Shown: positions 1 through 6,642, counted from the first letter of the stretch. The stretch is 7,661 nt of DNA from CAYSLC01 sp964431545 (GCA_964431545.1 CAYSLC010000243.1:1-7661), one strand, 5' to 3'. A program made the numbers and translations. Notes: a model not told the origin generated them from the sequence alone.

Positions 1-261
1 TTCAAGTTTTTCCTTCCGGATGCGCGGGTGCTGACGGCGGAGGAAGTCTCTTCGCTCCCATCGGACAAGCGAACCGCCACGGGCGGAAAGGAGGGGGTCT
101 GGATCGAGATGCGCTGCCCGACCGGCTCCTGCCGGGACGCGGCCGGGGTGGTCACCATTCCGGCCGAAGAGACGGGGGCCGGCGGCGAGAAGGGGACCTG
201 GCTGAAGCTCTTCTGCCCGGAGGGGCAATGCGAATATACGGAAAGCACGTCCGTGCCCTGA
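1..261 (+). CDS. C-terminal end of an unrecognised protein with two CPxGxC motifs (5' end outside window)
   Basis: The reading frame is open from the first base of the window to a TGA at 259-261, giving the last 86 residues of a protein. A GTG at 28 has no Shine-Dalgarno sequence before it, so the true start probably lies upstream. Two related segments are visible: GVWIEMRCPTGSC (residues 32-44 of the fragment) and GTWLKLFCPEGQC (65-77). Both follow G-x-W-[IL]-x-[LM]-x-C-P-x-G-x-C and are exactly 33 residues apart, suggesting an internal duplication. The four cysteines (39, 44, 72, 77) form two C-x4-C pairs that could bind a metal such as zinc or form disulfides; this is inference. There is no membrane segment in the fragment. 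The gene converges on the minus-strand operon and is separated from it by a hairpin-rich gap, so it is probably unrelated in function. I do not recognise the family. Confidence 0.75.
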   Translation, partial: FKFFLPDARVLTAEEVSSLPSDKRTATGGKEGVWIEMRCPTGSCRDAAGVVTIPAEETGAGGEKGTWLKLFCPEGQCEYTESTSVP

Positions 262-327
262 GCACTCCCGCCGTGAACCCTGGCCGAATTGGCTTTCTCA
301 ACCGGCGCCGCGGGCATGCCGTCGGGA

Positions 328-355
328 GGCGGGAAGCGGCCGGCCGCTTCCCGCC
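328..355. terminator. Perfect 28-bp palindrome, probable bidirectional terminator
   Basis: The left arm GGCGGGAAGCGGCC (328-341) is followed with no spacer by its exact reverse complement (342-355). In RNA from either strand this can fold into a very stable GC-rich stem, with the innermost GGCC opening into the loop. It sits 66 bp past the stop of the plus-strand gene and 125 bp past the stop of the aminotransferase gene, where a shared terminator is expected. There is no T-tract next to it, so it could instead be a Rho-assisted or 3'-end-protecting stem, or a dispersed palindromic repeat. Confidence 0.55.
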
Positions 356-419
356 GCCGTGGAGGACCCGCGCGCCGGCGATCCCTTTCCGCGACCCTGG
401 GGAAGGGTTCACCACCCCA

Positions 420-440
420 GCCGGACGGCTCCCTTCCGGC
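420..440. terminator. Short inverted repeat downstream of the operon
   Basis: GCCGGA (420-425) and TCCGGC (435-440) form a 6-bp stem with a 9-nt loop. It is the second stem met after the aminotransferase stop when reading the minus strand. On its own it is weak and could be chance in GC-rich DNA. Its place among other stems makes a 3'-end role plausible. Confidence 0.3.
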
Positions 441-442
441 AT

Positions 443-462
443 GGCCGCATGCAATGGCGGCC
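443..462. terminator. Short inverted repeat just past the aminotransferase stop
   Basis: GGCCGC (443-448) pairs with GCGGCC (457-462) across an 8-nt loop. It begins 18 bp past the aminotransferase stop codon, a typical distance for a terminator or 3' protective hairpin of the minus-strand mRNA. No U-tract follows it, so intrinsic termination is not demonstrated. Confidence 0.35.
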
Positions 463-480
463 GATGCCCTTCCCTCTGGA

Positions 481-1791
481 TCAGGGATGTATGGATGCCA
501 ACCCCTCCTCCATGATGGCCAGCCCCTTCTCCAGCTGCTCGTCGGTGATCACCAGGGGCATCATCGTGCGGATGACGTTGCCGAAGTTGCCGCAGGAGAG
601 GAGCAGGAGGTTCCGGTCGGCGCAGAACTTCACCAGGGCCTTGGCGGCGTCGGCGGCCGGGGCCTTGGTCTCCCGGTCCTTGACCAGCTCCAGGGCGAGC
701 ATGGGTCCCAGGCCCCGGACCTCGCCGATCATCTCGTATTTCCCGGCCCACTCGTCGAACCGCTTTCGCACCTTCTCCCCCAGGGCCGCCGCCCGGCTCA
801 TTAGATCCTCCGTCTCGAAGATCTCCAGCACCGCCAAAGCCGCCCGGCAGCAGATGGGGTTGCCGCCGTAGGTGCCGCCCAGGCCCCCCACCTGGGGCGC
901 GTTCATCATCTCGGACCGGCCGATCACCGCGCTCAGCGGCATGCCGGCCGCCAGGCTCTTGGCCATGGTGACGATGTCGGGCTCCACCCCCCAGTGCTCC
1001 ATTGCGAGCATCTTGCCGGTGCGGCCCACCCCGGTCTGGACCTCGTCGGCGATGAAGACGATGCCGTTGTCCCGGCAGATCCGCTGGAGTTTGGGGAAGT
1101 ACTCCGGCGGGGGCACGATGAAGCCGCCCTCGCCGGTGATCGGCTCCACGATCAGGGCGGCCGTGCTCTCGGCGGCCACGTGGTTGATAAAGAACTCTTC
1201 GAGTAAGTCGGCGCATGCCGTGTCGCACTTGGGGTAGCTCAGCCCCAGGGGACACCGGTAGCAGTAGGCGTAGGGCATCCGGTAGACCTCAGGCATGAAC
1301 GGTCCGAACCCGAACTTGTACGGCTTCACCTTGCTGGTGAGGCTCAGGGCCATGAAGGTCCGGCCGTGGAACCCGGTCTCGAAGGCGATGACCGCCTGGC
1401 GTCCGGTGTAGTGGCGGGCCACCTTCAGGGCGTTCTCCACCGCCTCGGCCCCGCTGTTGGCGAACAGGGCCATCTTGGAGAAGCCGCCGGGGGTCAGGCC
1501 GCAGAGCTTCTTGGCCAGCTCGAGGTAGGGCGGATACATGACGATGTGGAAGCAGGTATGGGTGAACTTCGCCGCCTGGTCCTGGATGGCGGCCACCACC
1601 TTGGGGTGGCTGTGGCCCACGTTCATCACGGCGATGCCGCCCGCGAAATCGATGAGTTCCCGCCCCTCCACATCGTAAATGGCGGCCCCTTCGGCCCGGT
1701 CGGCGAAAAAGGGGGTGACGTTGAACGGGCCCTGGGGGACGTAGGTCTCCCGCAGGTCCGTCAGCTCCTGGGATGAATGGGAATCGGTCAT
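481..1791 (-). CDS. gabT: GabT-like class III (PLP) aminotransferase
   Basis: This is a cytoplasmic PLP enzyme of 436 residues, normal for the family, which moves an amino group from an omega-amino acid such as 4-aminobutyrate to a 2-oxo acid. Visible landmarks are FAGGIAVMNVGHSHP (49-63), the PLP-phosphate segment SGAEA (113-117), FHGRT (141-145), EPITGEGG (216-223), ADEVQTGVGRTGK (248-260) with Asp249 for the pyridine nitrogen, the Schiff-base lysine Lys278 in TMAKSLAAGMPLS, and GGTYGGNP (305-312). Ile53, Arg144 and Glu221 appear to match the substrate residues Ile50, Arg141 and Glu211 that I recall for E. coli GabT. An extra cysteine-rich stretch (Cys177, 180, 189, 193) lies between Arg144 and Glu221. 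The ATG start has AAGGAG six bases upstream. It is the last gene of the operon, 139 bp after dctM. GABA is the default substrate, but the transporter and dehydratase context could mean a different omega-amino acid or amino-sulfonate. Confidence 0.9.
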   Translation of the reverse strand: MTDSHSSQELTDLRETYVPQGPFNVTPFFADRAEGAAIYDVEGRELIDFAGGIAVMNVGHSHPKVVAAIQDQAAKFTHTCFHIVMYPPYLELAKKLCGLTPGGFSKMALFANSGAEAVENALKVARHYTGRQAVIAFETGFHGRTFMALSLTSKVKPYKFGFGPFMPEVYRMPYAYCYRCPLGLSYPKCDTACADLLEEFFINHVAAESTAALIVEPITGEGGFIVPPPEYFPKLQRICRDNGIVFIADEVQTGVGRTGKMLAMEHWGVEPDIVTMAKSLAAGMPLSAVIGRSEMMNAPQVGGLGGTYGGNPICCRAALAVLEIFETEDLMSRAAALGEKVRKRFDEWAGKYEMIGEVRGLGPMLALELVKDRETKAPAADAAKALVKFCADRNLLLLSCGNFGNVIRTMMPLVITDEQLEKGLAIMEEGLASIHP

Positions 1792-1873
1792 GTTTGGCTC
1801 CTTTTAGGTTTCCTCCTGGGACGAACATTGGGGTTCGATTCCGAAAAGATCCGGTTCGGCGGATCACGAAGGA

Positions 1874-1902
1874 CTCATATCGCATCCACGGGGAAGTTGC
1901 AA
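1874..1902 (-). promoter_or_regulatory. Possible weak internal promoter ahead of the aminotransferase gene
   Basis: The 139-bp gap between dctM and the aminotransferase gene is the longest in the operon. On the minus strand it contains TTGCAA (1897-1902), a 17-bp spacer, and TATGAG (1874-1879); each box matches the sigma-70 consensus at 4 of 6 bases. It would start transcription about 75-80 bases before the ATG at 1791. Nearer the gene lies a 6-bp inverted repeat, GATCCG (1848-1853) with CGGATC (1860-1865). Matches this weak also occur by chance. Confidence 0.25.
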
Positions 1903-1930
1903 GGAAGGGGAGGATCGGGGAGGGGCCGGG

Positions 1931-3316
1931 CTACCGGTACGCCACCGCCGGAAGCCAGAGGACCAGCTGGGGCCAGACCGCCACGATGGTGAGCCCCAGG
2001 AGCTGGAGGATGACGAAGGGGATCACCCCCTTGTAGGTATCCGTGAGCTTCACCTCGGGGGGCGTGACCCCCATGAGAAAGAAGATGGCGAACCCCACCG
2101 GCGGGGTCAGGAAGGAGGTCTGGAGGCTGACGGCCACCAGCACGGTGAACCAGACCAATTCGGGGCGTTCCACCACCCCGTAGCCGTTCACGTCGAAGCC
2201 GAGGCTGCTGATCACCGGCGCGAGCAGGGGCAGGATGATCAGGGAGATCTCGATCCAGTCGAGGAAGAACCCTAAAAAGAAGACCGCCCCGAGGATGACC
2301 GCCATGATCCCGTACCGGCCCAGGGGCAGGCCGGTCAAGGCCGATTCGATCAGCTCGTCTCCCCCCAGAAGCCGCAGCACCAGGGCGAAGCAGGTGGCGC
2401 CCACGAAGATGCCGAAGATGTACCCGGTGGTCTTGAAGGTCTCCACCGTCACCTCGTGGATCACCCTGAGGTTGAGATTCCGGTTCCGCCAGGCGAGCAC
2501 GGCCGCCCCCACCGCCCCCACGCCCGACGCCTCGGTGACGGTGGTGATCCCGGCGAAGATCGACCCCAGCACCAGCAGGATCAGGCCGGCCGGCGGGAGG
2601 ATCGTCTTGAGGACGTCCCAGAAGATGGCCGGAGACAGGGCCCGGCGCTCGGGGGAGAGCGGCGCGCCCTGGGGGTTTATGATCCCGTAGGCGAGGATGT
2701 AGAGGATGTAGAGGGCCCCCAGGATGAGCCCCGGCAGGAGGGCCCCCATGAAGAGGTCCCCCACCGAGAGGCTGAGCTGGTCGGCCATGATCACCAGCAT
2801 GATGCTGGGCGGGATCAGGATTCCCAGGGTGCCCGATGCGGCCACCGTCCCCAGGGCCAGGGGCTTGGCGTATCCCTGGTGGAGCATGGCCGGCAGGGAG
2901 AGAAGTCCCAGGAGGACCACCGAGGCGCCGATGATCCCGGTGGAGGCGGCCAGGATGATGCCGATCATGGCCACGGTGACGGCGAGTCCGCCCCGGACCC
3001 GTCCGAAGAGGTCCTGCATGGAGGTCATCATCCGCTCGGCGATGCCCGACCGGTCGAGCAGCAGGCCCATGAAGACGAACATGGGGATCGCCACCAGGAC
3101 CCAGTTGCTCATGAGCCGGAAGACCCGGTTGACCACCATCCCGATCATGTTGAAGTCGATGCCGGTGGCGGTGTCGAGGTAGAGGTCCGAAAGGTATCCG
3201 ATCAGGGAGAAGAGCATGGCCACGCCCCCCAGGACGAAGCCGATGGGGTAGCCGGTGAACAGCAGCCCGATGAACGTGACGAACATCAGGATCACGAGGA
3301 TGTAGTTGGTCTCCAC
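1931..3316 (-). CDS. dctM: TRAP transporter large permease subunit DctM
   Basis: This 461-residue inner-membrane protein is the ion-coupled channel-forming subunit of a tripartite ATP-independent periplasmic transporter; it works with DctQ and takes substrate from DctP. Hydrophobic segments cover most of the chain, consistent with 11-12 membrane spans. Family landmarks are NWVLVAIPMFVFMG (71-84), GTLGILIPPS (162-171), TEASGVGAVGA (261-271) and the related second-half motif SFLTPPVGFAIFF (401-413), which reflects the internal repeat of these carriers. The length is typical and both ends look intact. Translation starts at a GTG (3314-3316), supported by a strong GGAGG at 3323-3327 with six bases between. 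It follows dctQ by 33 bp. The sequence does not reveal the substrate. Sodium coupling is expected from family knowledge, not seen here. Confidence 0.95.
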   Translation of the reverse strand: METNYILVILMFVTFIGLLFTGYPIGFVLGGVAMLFSLIGYLSDLYLDTATGIDFNMIGMVVNRVFRLMSNWVLVAIPMFVFMGLLLDRSGIAERMMTSMQDLFGRVRGGLAVTVAMIGIILAASTGIIGASVVLLGLLSLPAMLHQGYAKPLALGTVAASGTLGILIPPSIMLVIMADQLSLSVGDLFMGALLPGLILGALYILYILAYGIINPQGAPLSPERRALSPAIFWDVLKTILPPAGLILLVLGSIFAGITTVTEASGVGAVGAAVLAWRNRNLNLRVIHEVTVETFKTTGYIFGIFVGATCFALVLRLLGGDELIESALTGLPLGRYGIMAVILGAVFFLGFFLDWIEISLIILPLLAPVISSLGFDVNGYGVVERPELVWFTVLVAVSLQTSFLTPPVGFAIFFLMGVTPPEVKLTDTYKGVIPFVILQLLGLTIVAVWPQLVLWLPAVAYR

Positions 3317-3322
3317 GGTCAG

Positions 3323-3327
3323 CCTCC
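3323..3327 (-). promoter_or_regulatory. Ribosome binding site fixing the GTG start of dctM
   Basis: GGAGG on the minus strand lies six bases before the GTG at 3316, an optimal distance. No better ATG start exists nearby, so this site decides the start. A 5-bp stem (CGCGC 3333-3337 with GCGCG 3345-3349) sits just upstream, between the dctQ stop and this site. Confidence 0.7.
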
Positions 3328-3349
3328 AAGTTCGCGCCCGGGACGCGCG

Positions 3350-3886
3350 TCAGCCCTTCTTCCCGGCTCCGTATCCCGCGAGGACGGCGATCGATTTGAT
3401 CAGACGGGAGAGGGCGGCCACGGAGAGATAGGCCATGCTCACGGGAATGGCCGCCTTGATGGCCCACCGGTAGGGGAGCCCCAGGGGCGACTCGGACCGT
3501 TCGGCGACCCGGTACGAACTCTCCACGAAATCGATCCCGTGGACGAACAGGACGACGATGAGAGGGGTGAGCATCAGGAGGATTCCCAGGACCTCCACCA
3601 GCGCCTTGATTCTCGGCGGAAAGCGGCGATGGAGGATGTCGAGGCGGATGTGGGCGTCCGCCACCACCCCGTAGCCGATGCCGAACATGATGAGCACGCC
3701 GAAGAGGTGCCACTGAAGCTCCTCCAGGTAGACCTGGCCCATGCCGAAGACATAGCGCAGGACCACCTGGATCAGGATGATGATCACCAGGACCACGTTG
3801 AGCCAGGCGATGGCCACGCCGCACTTCAGCACAAAGGCGTCGAGGGCCCGGCACAGGCCGGGATCCCGGGTCATGGGGGCTTCCAT
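3350..3886 (-). CDS. dctQ: TRAP transporter small permease subunit DctQ
   Basis: This is the four-helix small membrane subunit of the TRAP transporter, which supports DctM. From the ATG chosen here the protein has 178 residues, normal for the family. Hydrophobic segments lie near residues 22-44, 57-78, 97-115 and 143-163. Typical DctQ features are VVLRYVFG (41-48), LEELQWHLFG (54-63), ADAHIRLDIL (76-85) and LGLPYRWAIKAAIPVSMAYL (135-154). The frame also has a GTG at 3958 that overlaps the dctP stop (GTGA) and would add 24 residues rich in Arg, Pro and Glu. Its nearest AAGGA directly abuts the GTG, which is too close, whereas the ATG at 3886 has GAGGA four bases upstream. I therefore prefer the shorter form. 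A further ATG at 3874 is also possible. Confidence 0.9.
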   Translation of the reverse strand: MEAPMTRDPGLCRALDAFVLKCGVAIAWLNVVLVIIILIQVVLRYVFGMGQVYLEELQWHLFGVLIMFGIGYGVVADAHIRLDILHRRFPPRIKALVEVLGILLMLTPLIVVLFVHGIDFVESSYRVAERSESPLGLPYRWAIKAAIPVSMAYLSVAALSRLIKSIAVLAGYGAGKKG

Positions 3887-3954
3887 GGCGTCCTCGGCTC
3901 TGGTCGCCGGCCGCGGCGTCCCCTCGGGAGGCCGCGGCCGGCCGGTTTCCCGGA

Positions 3955-5049
3955 TCACTCCTTACCTGAATCCTTCTCCTCGAGCCCCACCTCCCGCGGC
4001 AGGAAGCCGTGTCGCTGCCAGTAGTCGTACTCGGCCCGGAACGCCTCCAGATCCTCCCAGACCTTCTTGAAGAAGGGGTCCTGCTTCTGCTCGGCCACCA
4101 CCTCCTTCCAGGCGCTCCGGAAGGCGTCCATGAACTCGGGTCCCCAGTACCGGACCTTGACCCCGTGCTCCTCGATGTTCTCCTTGATCACCGGCCCCTG
4201 GAGGGCCTCGCCGGTGGCCAGGGACCAGGTCATGGTCGCCTTGGCGCAGATCTCGATGAGCCGCTGCTGCCACGGTTCCAGGCCGTTCCACGCCTCCTTG
4301 TTGATCAGCAGCTCGGTGATGGTCGCCTGCTGGTGCCAGCCGGGGAAGTAGTTGTACTTGGCGATCTTGTAGAAGCCGAGGTTCTTGTCGAGCAGGGGCA
4401 TGGAGAACTCCGTGGCGTCGATGGCCCCCTTCTCCAGGGCCGGGAAGATCTCCGCGCCCGGAAGCACCGAGACCGAGACTCCCAGCTTCTGCATCACCTG
4501 GCCGCCCAGGCCGAAAAAGCGCATCTTGATCCCCTTGAGGTCCTCCAGGGTCTCGATCTCCTTGGTGAACCACCCGGAGGACTCCGGGGCGATGAGGCCG
4601 ACGGGGATCACCTTCACGTTGTAGCCGTAGGTGTCGTACATCTCCTGGTAGAGTTCGAGGCCGTTGCCCTCGTACATCCAGGCGATGTACTCCGGGGCCT
4701 CGGGGCCGAAGGGGACACTGGTGAACAGCGGCGAGGCGGGGATCTTACCCGCCCAGAACCCGGCCGCCGAGTAGCCGGCGTCGATGCGCCCCTTGGAGAC
4801 CGATTCGAGCACCTCCGCCGGCGGCACCAGCTTGCCGGGGTCGAAGAGCTTGAACTGGAGCTGTCCGTCGCTCCCCTCCTTGACCAGTTCCGCGCAGTGG
4901 GGCATGGAGGAGCCCAGCAGCGGCAGGGTGGGGGAGTAGAACATCTGGAGCTTGATCACCGTCTTTTTGGCCCACGCCGGCCCCGCCGGCAGGGTCAACA
5001 CCACGGCCATCGCGATCGCCAGCAGCCATACCCATCCGTTCCTTTTCAT
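3955..5049 (-). CDS. dctP: TRAP transporter periplasmic substrate-binding protein DctP
   Basis: This periplasmic receptor of 364 residues captures the substrate and delivers it to DctQM. The N-terminus is a clear Sec signal peptide: MKRN, a hydrophobic core near residues 5-22, and an A-W-A site before KK, giving cleavage after about residue 27. The mature part has the DctP/TRAP fold signature DLKGIKMRFFGLGGQVMQKL (residues 170-189), whose Arg177 is the expected carboxylate-binding arginine. DATEFSMPLLDKNLGFYKIA followed by YFPGWHQ (about 211-240) resembles the TakP (2-oxo acid) and lactate-binding branch as I remember it, where a Glu in this position helps hold a metal ion. A 2-oxo or 2-hydroxy carboxylate ligand is thus plausible. 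A GTG precedes the ATG by one codon; AGGAGG at 5057-5062 is seven bases from the ATG but only four from the GTG, so the ATG is preferred. Confidence 0.95.
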   Translation of the reverse strand: MKRNGWVWLLAIAMAVVLTLPAGPAWAKKTVIKLQMFYSPTLPLLGSSMPHCAELVKEGSDGQLQFKLFDPGKLVPPAEVLESVSKGRIDAGYSAAGFWAGKIPASPLFTSVPFGPEAPEYIAWMYEGNGLELYQEMYDTYGYNVKVIPVGLIAPESSGWFTKEIETLEDLKGIKMRFFGLGGQVMQKLGVSVSVLPGAEIFPALEKGAIDATEFSMPLLDKNLGFYKIAKYNYFPGWHQQATITELLINKEAWNGLEPWQQRLIEICAKATMTWSLATGEALQGPVIKENIEEHGVKVRYWGPEFMDAFRSAWKEVVAEQKQDPFFKKVWEDLEAFRAEYDYWQRHGFLPREVGLEEKDSGKE

Positions 5050-5056
5050 CACACGA

Positions 5057-5062
5057 CCTCCT
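5057..5062 (-). promoter_or_regulatory. Ribosome binding site deciding the ATG start of dctP
   Basis: A full AGGAGG on the minus strand stands seven bases before the ATG at 5049 and four before the adjacent GTG at 5052. The spacing favours the ATG. Its strength fits a binding protein needed in larger amounts than the membrane subunits. Confidence 0.65.
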
Positions 5063-5097
5063 GAAACCGTTAAGGTTGTTCAATGCGTCCGGCGGGG

Positions 5098-5109
5098 ATC
5101 CACGTGGAT
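5098..5109. repeat. Perfect 12-bp palindrome between the dehydratase gene and dctP
   Basis: ATCCACGTGGAT reads the same on both strands. It starts three bases past the dehydratase stop and lies 48 bp before the dctP ATG. It could be a protein-binding site or form a short stem in the mRNA at the junction of the enzyme and transporter genes. It does not resemble the GntR operator candidate (TTTGTATA arms), so a different factor, or chance, is implied. Confidence 0.35.
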
Positions 5110-5112
5110 TCT

Positions 5113-6642
5113 TCAGAGCACCGCGCCCATGGGCCACGGCGCGAACTCGTTGCCGCCGAAGTCGAGTACCTCGCTCTTTGTGGGTTCGCCGGAGGCGGTC
5201 CGGAGGATCGCCCGGAAGATCTCCTCCCCCATCTCCGGCAGGGTCCGCCCCCCCTCCAGGATCTGTCCGCAGTCGATGTCCATGTCCTCCGCCATGCGGC
5301 GGTACATGGGGGAGTTGGTGGCGATCTTGAGTGTGGGGACCGGCTTGAAGCCGCAGACCGTCCCCCGCCCGGTGGTGAAGCAGACCAGATTGGCTCCGCC
5401 GGCGATCATGCCGGTGATGGAGACCACGTCGTATCCGGGGGTGTCCATGAAGACCAGGCCCCGTTCGGCCACCGGCTCCGCATACCGGTAGACGCCGTTC
5501 AACCCGGTGGTCCCCCCCTTGGCCACCGCCCCCAGGGACTTCTCCAGGATGGTGGTGAGCCCCCCCGCCTTGTTGCCGGGTGTGGGATTGTTGTCGATTT
5601 CGGCGCCGTGGCGCCGCGTGTACGTCCGCCACCACGCGATCCGGTCGAGGAGGGCCCGGCCCACCGCAGGGGTCGCGGCCCGCCGGATCAGCAGGTGCTC
5701 GGCGCCGTAGATCTCCGGGGTCTCGGAGAGGATCGCCGTCCCGCCGTTGCGGACCACCCGGTCCACGGCGGCTCCCAGGGCCGGATTCGCGGTGATCCCC
5801 GAGTAGGCGTCCGATCCGCCGCACTCCAGCCCCACCACCAGATGGCTCGCCGGCACCGTCGTTCTCCGGGCGCTTCCCACCGCCGGGAGCATCTCCCGGA
5901 TCGCCGCCACGGCCCGTTCCACGGTGCGGCGGGTCCCCCCCTCGGTCTGGATGTCCAGGGGGACCATCCCCGGGGAGGCGGTCAGGCCGGTACGGGCCAT
6001 GAGATCGTCCACCAGGTTGACTTCGCACCCGAGCCCCACCAAAAGGATCCCGCCGAAGTTGGGGTTCCGGGCGTATCCGGCCATGGTGCGCCGGAGGATG
6101 GCCAGCCCTTCCCCGTCCGGGGACATGCAGCACCCGGCGCCGTGGCCCAGGGCCACCACCCCGTCCACCGAGGGATGCCCGGCGAGGATCTCCGGGGTCA
6201 CGGCCCGGGCGATGTGGTGGGCCACGGTGGTGGAGCAGGAGACGGTGGCGAGGACCCCGATGTAGTTCCGGGTGCCCACCGTTCCATCGGCCCGTCGAAA
6301 CCCGTCGAAGGTGGCCCGCTCCGCTTCGGGGATCAGATCCGTGGCCGCGTGGTCAACGCCCGAGGCGTACGCCCGCTCGTACTCCCCCATGGCCAGGTTT
6401 TCCGTGTGCACGGGGTCCCCGGCGGCGATGGGACGGGTGGCGAAGCCGATGATCTGCCCGTACTTGGTGACGGCCTCCCCCGGGTTCACCTGGTTTACCG
6501 CCACTTTATGGCCCGCGGGCACCGGGGCTCCCGCCTTCAGGTCCCCGATCCCCAGGGGCTCCCCCGCGGCAAGGTCGGCCACGGTCACGGCCACGGCGTC
6601 GTCTCCGTCCAGCAGGATGCACCGGGGTCTTTGTGTCGTCAT
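5113..6642 (-). CDS. uxaA: UxaA/GarD-family sugar-acid dehydratase (altronate/galactarate dehydratase-like)
   Basis: This 509-residue cytoplasmic enzyme belongs to the family that removes water from altronate or galactarate to give a 2-keto-3-deoxy acid using a bound divalent metal. An N-terminal SAF-type domain (about 14-90, with PAGHKVA at 42-48) is joined to the catalytic part. That part begins at GFRRADGTVGTRNYIGV (114-130) and contains GHGAGCC (166-172), GLGCEVNL (203-210), GLECGGSDAYSGITANPALG (271-290), ETPEIYGAE (307-315), NNPTPGNKAGGLTT (351-364), TGRGTVCGFKPVPTLKIATN (424-443) and GGNEFAPWPMGAVL (496-509). Length and both ends match intact family members. The start ATG overlaps the regulator's stop (ATGA), and AAAGGGTGG lies about five bases upstream, so the two are translationally coupled. 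Substrate is not determined: altronate, galactarate, another aldarate, or (since sulfolactate sulfo-lyase SuyAB is homologous) a sulfonate are all possible. The fused SAF domain fits sugar-acid dehydratases better. Confidence 0.9.
   Translation of the reverse strand: MTTQRPRCILLDGDDAVAVTVADLAAGEPLGIGDLKAGAPVPAGHKVAVNQVNPGEAVTKYGQIIGFATRPIAAGDPVHTENLAMGEYERAYASGVDHAATDLIPEAERATFDGFRRADGTVGTRNYIGVLATVSCSTTVAHHIARAVTPEILAGHPSVDGVVALGHGAGCCMSPDGEGLAILRRTMAGYARNPNFGGILLVGLGCEVNLVDDLMARTGLTASPGMVPLDIQTEGGTRRTVERAVAAIREMLPAVGSARRTTVPASHLVVGLECGGSDAYSGITANPALGAAVDRVVRNGGTAILSETPEIYGAEHLLIRRAATPAVGRALLDRIAWWRTYTRRHGAEIDNNPTPGNKAGGLTTILEKSLGAVAKGGTTGLNGVYRYAEPVAERGLVFMDTPGYDVVSITGMIAGGANLVCFTTGRGTVCGFKPVPTLKIATNSPMYRRMAEDMDIDCGQILEGGRTLPEMGEEIFRAILRTASGEPTKSEVLDFGGNEFAPWPMGAVL

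Larger units (their letters stand above)
262..480. other. Convergent intergenic region, hairpin-rich, no gene seen
   Basis: This 219-bp gap lies between two genes that run towards each other. No convincing coding frame fills it; the open frames crossing it are extensions of out-of-frame readings of the neighbours. It contains a perfect 28-bp palindrome (328-355) and two smaller inverted repeats (420-440 and 443-462). C/T-rich CCCTTCC-like segments recur near 383-390, 431-437 and 468-475. The obvious role is transcription termination for both flanking genes, but no classical run of T residues follows any of the stems on either strand. Confidence 0.6.

Noticed and set aside
152..1255. 367-codon minus-strand frame overlapping the aminotransferase gene and the intergenic region
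   Set aside because: It is a frame-shifted reading of the aminotransferase with Arg/Gly/Pro-rich composition and no motif.
1875..3854. 659-codon open frame on the minus strand over dctM and dctQ
   Set aside because: It is out of frame with two clear membrane proteins, is rich in Gly, Pro, Arg and His, and matches no domain; long stop-free shadows are normal in GC-rich DNA.
3887..3958. GTG start of dctQ overlapping the dctP stop
   Set aside because: It has no properly spaced ribosome site and adds an unconserved-looking charged segment; kept only as an alternative to the ATG at 3886.
2456..4024. 522-codon plus-strand frame antisense to the transporter genes
   Set aside because: It is rich in His, Asp, Gln and Gly, as expected from reading hydrophobic codons in reverse, and crosses three real genes.
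4009..5064. 351-codon plus-strand frame antisense to dctP
   Set aside because: It is the mirror of the DctP coding frame; the DctP signal peptide, ribosome site and family motifs are on the other strand.
5113..6642. Reading the dehydratase as sulfolactate sulfo-lyase
   Set aside because: The fused SAF domain and full length fit altronate/galactarate dehydratases better; the sulfonate idea is kept only as a hypothesis for the operon.
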